Positions 4,934 through 6,395 of a stretch of 6,395 nt of DNA are shown here, one piece after another; the first letter of the stretch is position 1, and each line of letters opens with the position of its first letter. This DNA is from an uncultured Halomicronema sp. GTDB lineage: Bacteria; Cyanobacteriota; Cyanobacteriia; Phormidesmidales; Phormidesmidaceae. Below the pieces are notes generated by a model, which saw only the letters and a program-made list of their open reading frames with translations, ran no database searches and was not told where the DNA came from. A program made the position numbers and the translations under genes. The stretch lies in NCBI GenBank assembly GCA_937897665.1, contig CALCPB010000070.1, positions 1 to 6,395 on the forward strand, written 5' to 3'.

Positions 4934-6223
4934 GTGCTCGACGACCTGCTGAATGACTGGTTAGCCCATTTCCATCCCGAGTTTCAGGGCATTCGCGTGA
5001 TTGGCGATCGCTGGTCGGCCAACTCCCATCGCATTAAAGACTTCCTGGCTCGCAACCAAATTCCCTACCGCTGGCTCGATATTGAACGCGATGCCGATGC
5101 CCAAAAGCTCCTGACCTATGCCGAGGCTCAGGCACCCTGTCTACCAATGGTGCTATTTGCCGACGGCGAGGCGCAACCCAACCCTGACAACTTGCAAATT
5201 GCCGAGAAAATTGGTCTACAAACCCAAGCCGCCAACCCGTTTTACGACTTAGTCATCGTCGGGGGTGGGCCAGGAGGGTTGGCCGCCGCCGTCTATGGCG
5301 CGTCCGAAGGTTTACGCACCGTCATGATTGAGCGGGAAGCCCCCGGCGGGCAGGCAGGCACCAGCTCCCGCATTGAGAACTATTTGGGCTTTCCGGTAGG
5401 GCTGAGCGGCAGCGATCTGGCGCGGCGGGCGGTGACCCAGGCCAAACGCTTTGGCGTCGAAATCCTGACGCCGCAGGAAGCCACTGGCATTCGCCTCAAA
5501 GATGACTATCGAGTCGTGACCTTAGCCGACGGTAGTGAGCTCGCCAGTCATGCCGTCATTTTGGCCATGGGGGTCTCTTGGCGACGGCTCAACGTGCCGG
5601 GCACCGAGCGCTTGACCGGTGCCGGGGTGTATTACGGGGCGGCTCAAACTGAGGCGATCGCCTGTCAAGGCGAAGAGGTGTTTGTCGTGGGCGGTGCCAA
5701 CTCCGCCGGGCAAGCCGCCATGTATTTCTCGCGCTTTGCAAGCAAAGTGGTCATGCTGGTGCGGGGCGAATCGCTCACCAAGAGCATGTCGCAATATCTA
5801 ATTGACCAAATTGACGCCACCGACAATATCGAAGTCTGGACTCATTCCAGCGTGATCGAGGCCAAAGGGGACAACAATTTAGAAGCGCTGACCATTCAAA
5901 ACTCGCAAACCGGCGAGTCACAAACCCTCCCGGCCAAGTCACTGTTCATCTTCATCGGGGCTCGCCCCTATACGGACTGGTTAGGCCACGATATCGCCCG
6001 AGATGAGCGCGGCTTCATTCTCACCGGGCCAGACCAAGCCTTCAGCGGTCAGACCATAGAACCATGGCGACTAGAGCGCGACCCCTACCTGTTAGAAACC
6101 ACCGTGCCGGGGGTCTTTGCCGTCGGCGATGTGCGTCATGGCTCGGTCAAACGAGTGGCCTCTGGCGTCGGTGAAGGCAGCATTTGCGTGCAGTTTGTTC
6201 ACCAATATTTGAGTAATCTCTGA
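4934..6223 (+). CDS. Thioredoxin-reductase-like FAD/NAD(P)H oxidoreductase with N-terminal glutaredoxin-like fold, no CxxC
   Basis: The downstream part of the fusion, 429 codons from GTG 4934; this start is only the first available after the TAG and has no ribosome binding site. Residues 20-96 form a thioredoxin/glutaredoxin-like fold whose active-site position reads W27-S-A-N-S31, serines where CxxC is expected. The flavoprotein part starts at about 103: FAD-binding VIVGGGPGGLAAAVYG (107-122), GGQAGTSSRIENYLGFP (138-154), NAD(P)H-binding FVVGGANSAGQAAMYFSRF (250-268) and the C-terminal FAD contact VFAVGDVR (394-401). The stretch aligning with the thioredoxin reductase redox site (SACATCDG in E. 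coli TrxB) is VYYGAAQTE here. The only cysteines are 69, 244 and 418, so dithiol exchange with thioredoxin by the classical route is excluded. It probably reduces another acceptor. This half shows no stops or frameshifts and looks maintained. Confidence 0.88.
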   Translation: MLDDLLNDWLAHFHPEFQGIRVIGDRWSANSHRIKDFLARNQIPYRWLDIERDADAQKLLTYAEAQAPCLPMVLFADGEAQPNPDNLQIAEKIGLQTQAANPFYDLVIVGGGPGGLAAAVYGASEGLRTVMIEREAPGGQAGTSSRIENYLGFPVGLSGSDLARRAVTQAKRFGVEILTPQEATGIRLKDDYRVVTLADGSELASHAVILAMGVSWRRLNVPGTERLTGAGVYYGAAQTEAIACQGEEVFVVGGANSAGQAAMYFSRFASKVVMLVRGESLTKSMSQYLIDQIDATDNIEVWTHSSVIEAKGDNNLEALTIQNSQTGESQTLPAKSLFIFIGARPYTDWLGHDIARDERGFILTGPDQAFSGQTIEPWRLERDPYLLETTVPGVFAVGDVRHGSVKRVASGVGEGSICVQFVHQYLSNL

Positions 6224-6271
6224 GTTCAGAAGCCGGAGTTGAGAGTGCGGCGTTCAGAATTCGGAATGCGG
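6224..6271 (+). repeat. Degenerate tandem-like repeat after the reductase stop
   Basis: GTTCAGAAGCCGGA (6224-6237) recurs as GTTCAGAATTCGGA (6252-6265), 12 of 14 matches with a 28-base period; each is followed within a short distance by a TGCGG motif. It starts directly after the stop codon. Short degenerate repeats of this GTTCAGAA kind are common in cyanobacterial spacers. Confidence 0.45.
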
Positions 6272-6369
6272 TCTTAGCAGCAGCGTATCGGCCTGAAGAT
6301 TAAGGTGCGATCGCCCGAGGGCGCATCCCAAGTTTGCCAATCCATCAATGCGTTTAGGGCAGGCATCTT

Positions 6370-6395
6370 ATACCAATTCTCTAAATTCCGGCTAC
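6370..6395. repeat. Dispersed repeat, copy 2 (cut by the window end)
   Basis: ATACCAATTCTCT at 6370-6382 is identical to 1649-1661. The remaining 13 bases align without gaps to copy 1 with partial identity and end in the same CTAC. The rest of this copy is outside the window. It lies in the non-coding tail after the reductase gene, as copy 1 lies in a non-coding spacer. Confidence 0.55.

Larger units (their letters stand above)
4562..6223 (+). pseudogene. Fused response regulator / thioredoxin-reductase-like flavoprotein, interrupted by in-frame TAG
   Basis: One frame runs 554 codons from ATG 4562 to TGA 6221-6223 with a single internal stop, TAG at 4880-4882 (codon 107). The frame is identical on both sides. 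The domain continues across the stop: AAIRAINAAH, stop, DYYLLKPWDPPVEKLYPVLD. The second part supplies the conserved receiver Lys-Pro (K113-P114) missing from the first. Read through, the product has a CheY-like receiver (about 1-125), a glutaredoxin/thioredoxin-like fold (about 144-220) and a two-dinucleotide-domain flavin reductase (about 227-553). This is the architecture known as fused response regulator/thioredoxin-disulfide reductase. The stop probably replaces a Leu codon (TTG to TAG is one base change), judging from memory of homologs. It may be a true nonsense mutation, a sequencing error or, less likely, a recoded codon. The parts before and after the stop are described separately. 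Confidence 0.85.

Noticed and set aside
6307..6325. Possible terminator after the reductase (CGCCC-GA-GGGCG)
   Set aside because: The symmetry comes mostly from a HIP1 site, the loop is too short for the full stem, and there is no U-run.

Overview
The window looks like chromosomal DNA from a cyanobacterium. The octamer GCGATCGC (the HIP1 motif that is greatly over-represented in many cyanobacteria) occurs 14 times in 6.4 kb, where chance would give about 0.1. The gene content also fits: a SOUL-family protein, a small exported Cys-rich protein, an AKR with a YVDG-type C-terminus, and a response regulator/thioredoxin-reductase-like fusion. I would not name a genus from this sequence.

Layout. 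At 1-586 (+) is the 3' part of a polytopic membrane-protein gene built of internal repeats, with a frameshift at about 429-432. Converging on it at 647-1096 (-) is a GNAT acetyltransferase. The stretch 1097-1841 has no convincing intact gene. It holds strong inverted repeats, one copy of a dispersed repeat, possible remnants of a decayed minus-strand ORF, and the control region of the next gene. At 1842-2801 (+) is an aldo/keto reductase with a good Shine-Dalgarno site, followed 47 nt later by a small secreted six-cysteine protein (2849-3271, +), possibly in one transcript. A 275-nt spacer with a 19-bp near-palindrome leads to a membrane-anchored SOUL-family protein (3547-4155, +). After a 406-nt spacer comes the most unusual locus, 4562-6223 (+): one long reading frame encoding receiver, glutaredoxin-like fold and FAD/NAD(P)H reductase, cut by an in-frame TAG at 4880-4882. 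The last 172 nt are non-coding and end inside a second copy of the dispersed repeat.

How the parts relate. Several genes have redox or heme themes (AKR, SOUL, flavin reductase fusion), but they are separate transcription units with no clear common pathway. The common thread is damage or specialisation. There is a frameshift in the membrane gene and a nonsense codon in the fusion. In the same fusion the receiver phospho-acceptor Asp is Ala, and both domains that could carry a CxxC lack it. I see no CRISPR array, tRNA, rRNA, transposase or recognisable defence system. The lead worth checking is the receiver-reductase fusion.
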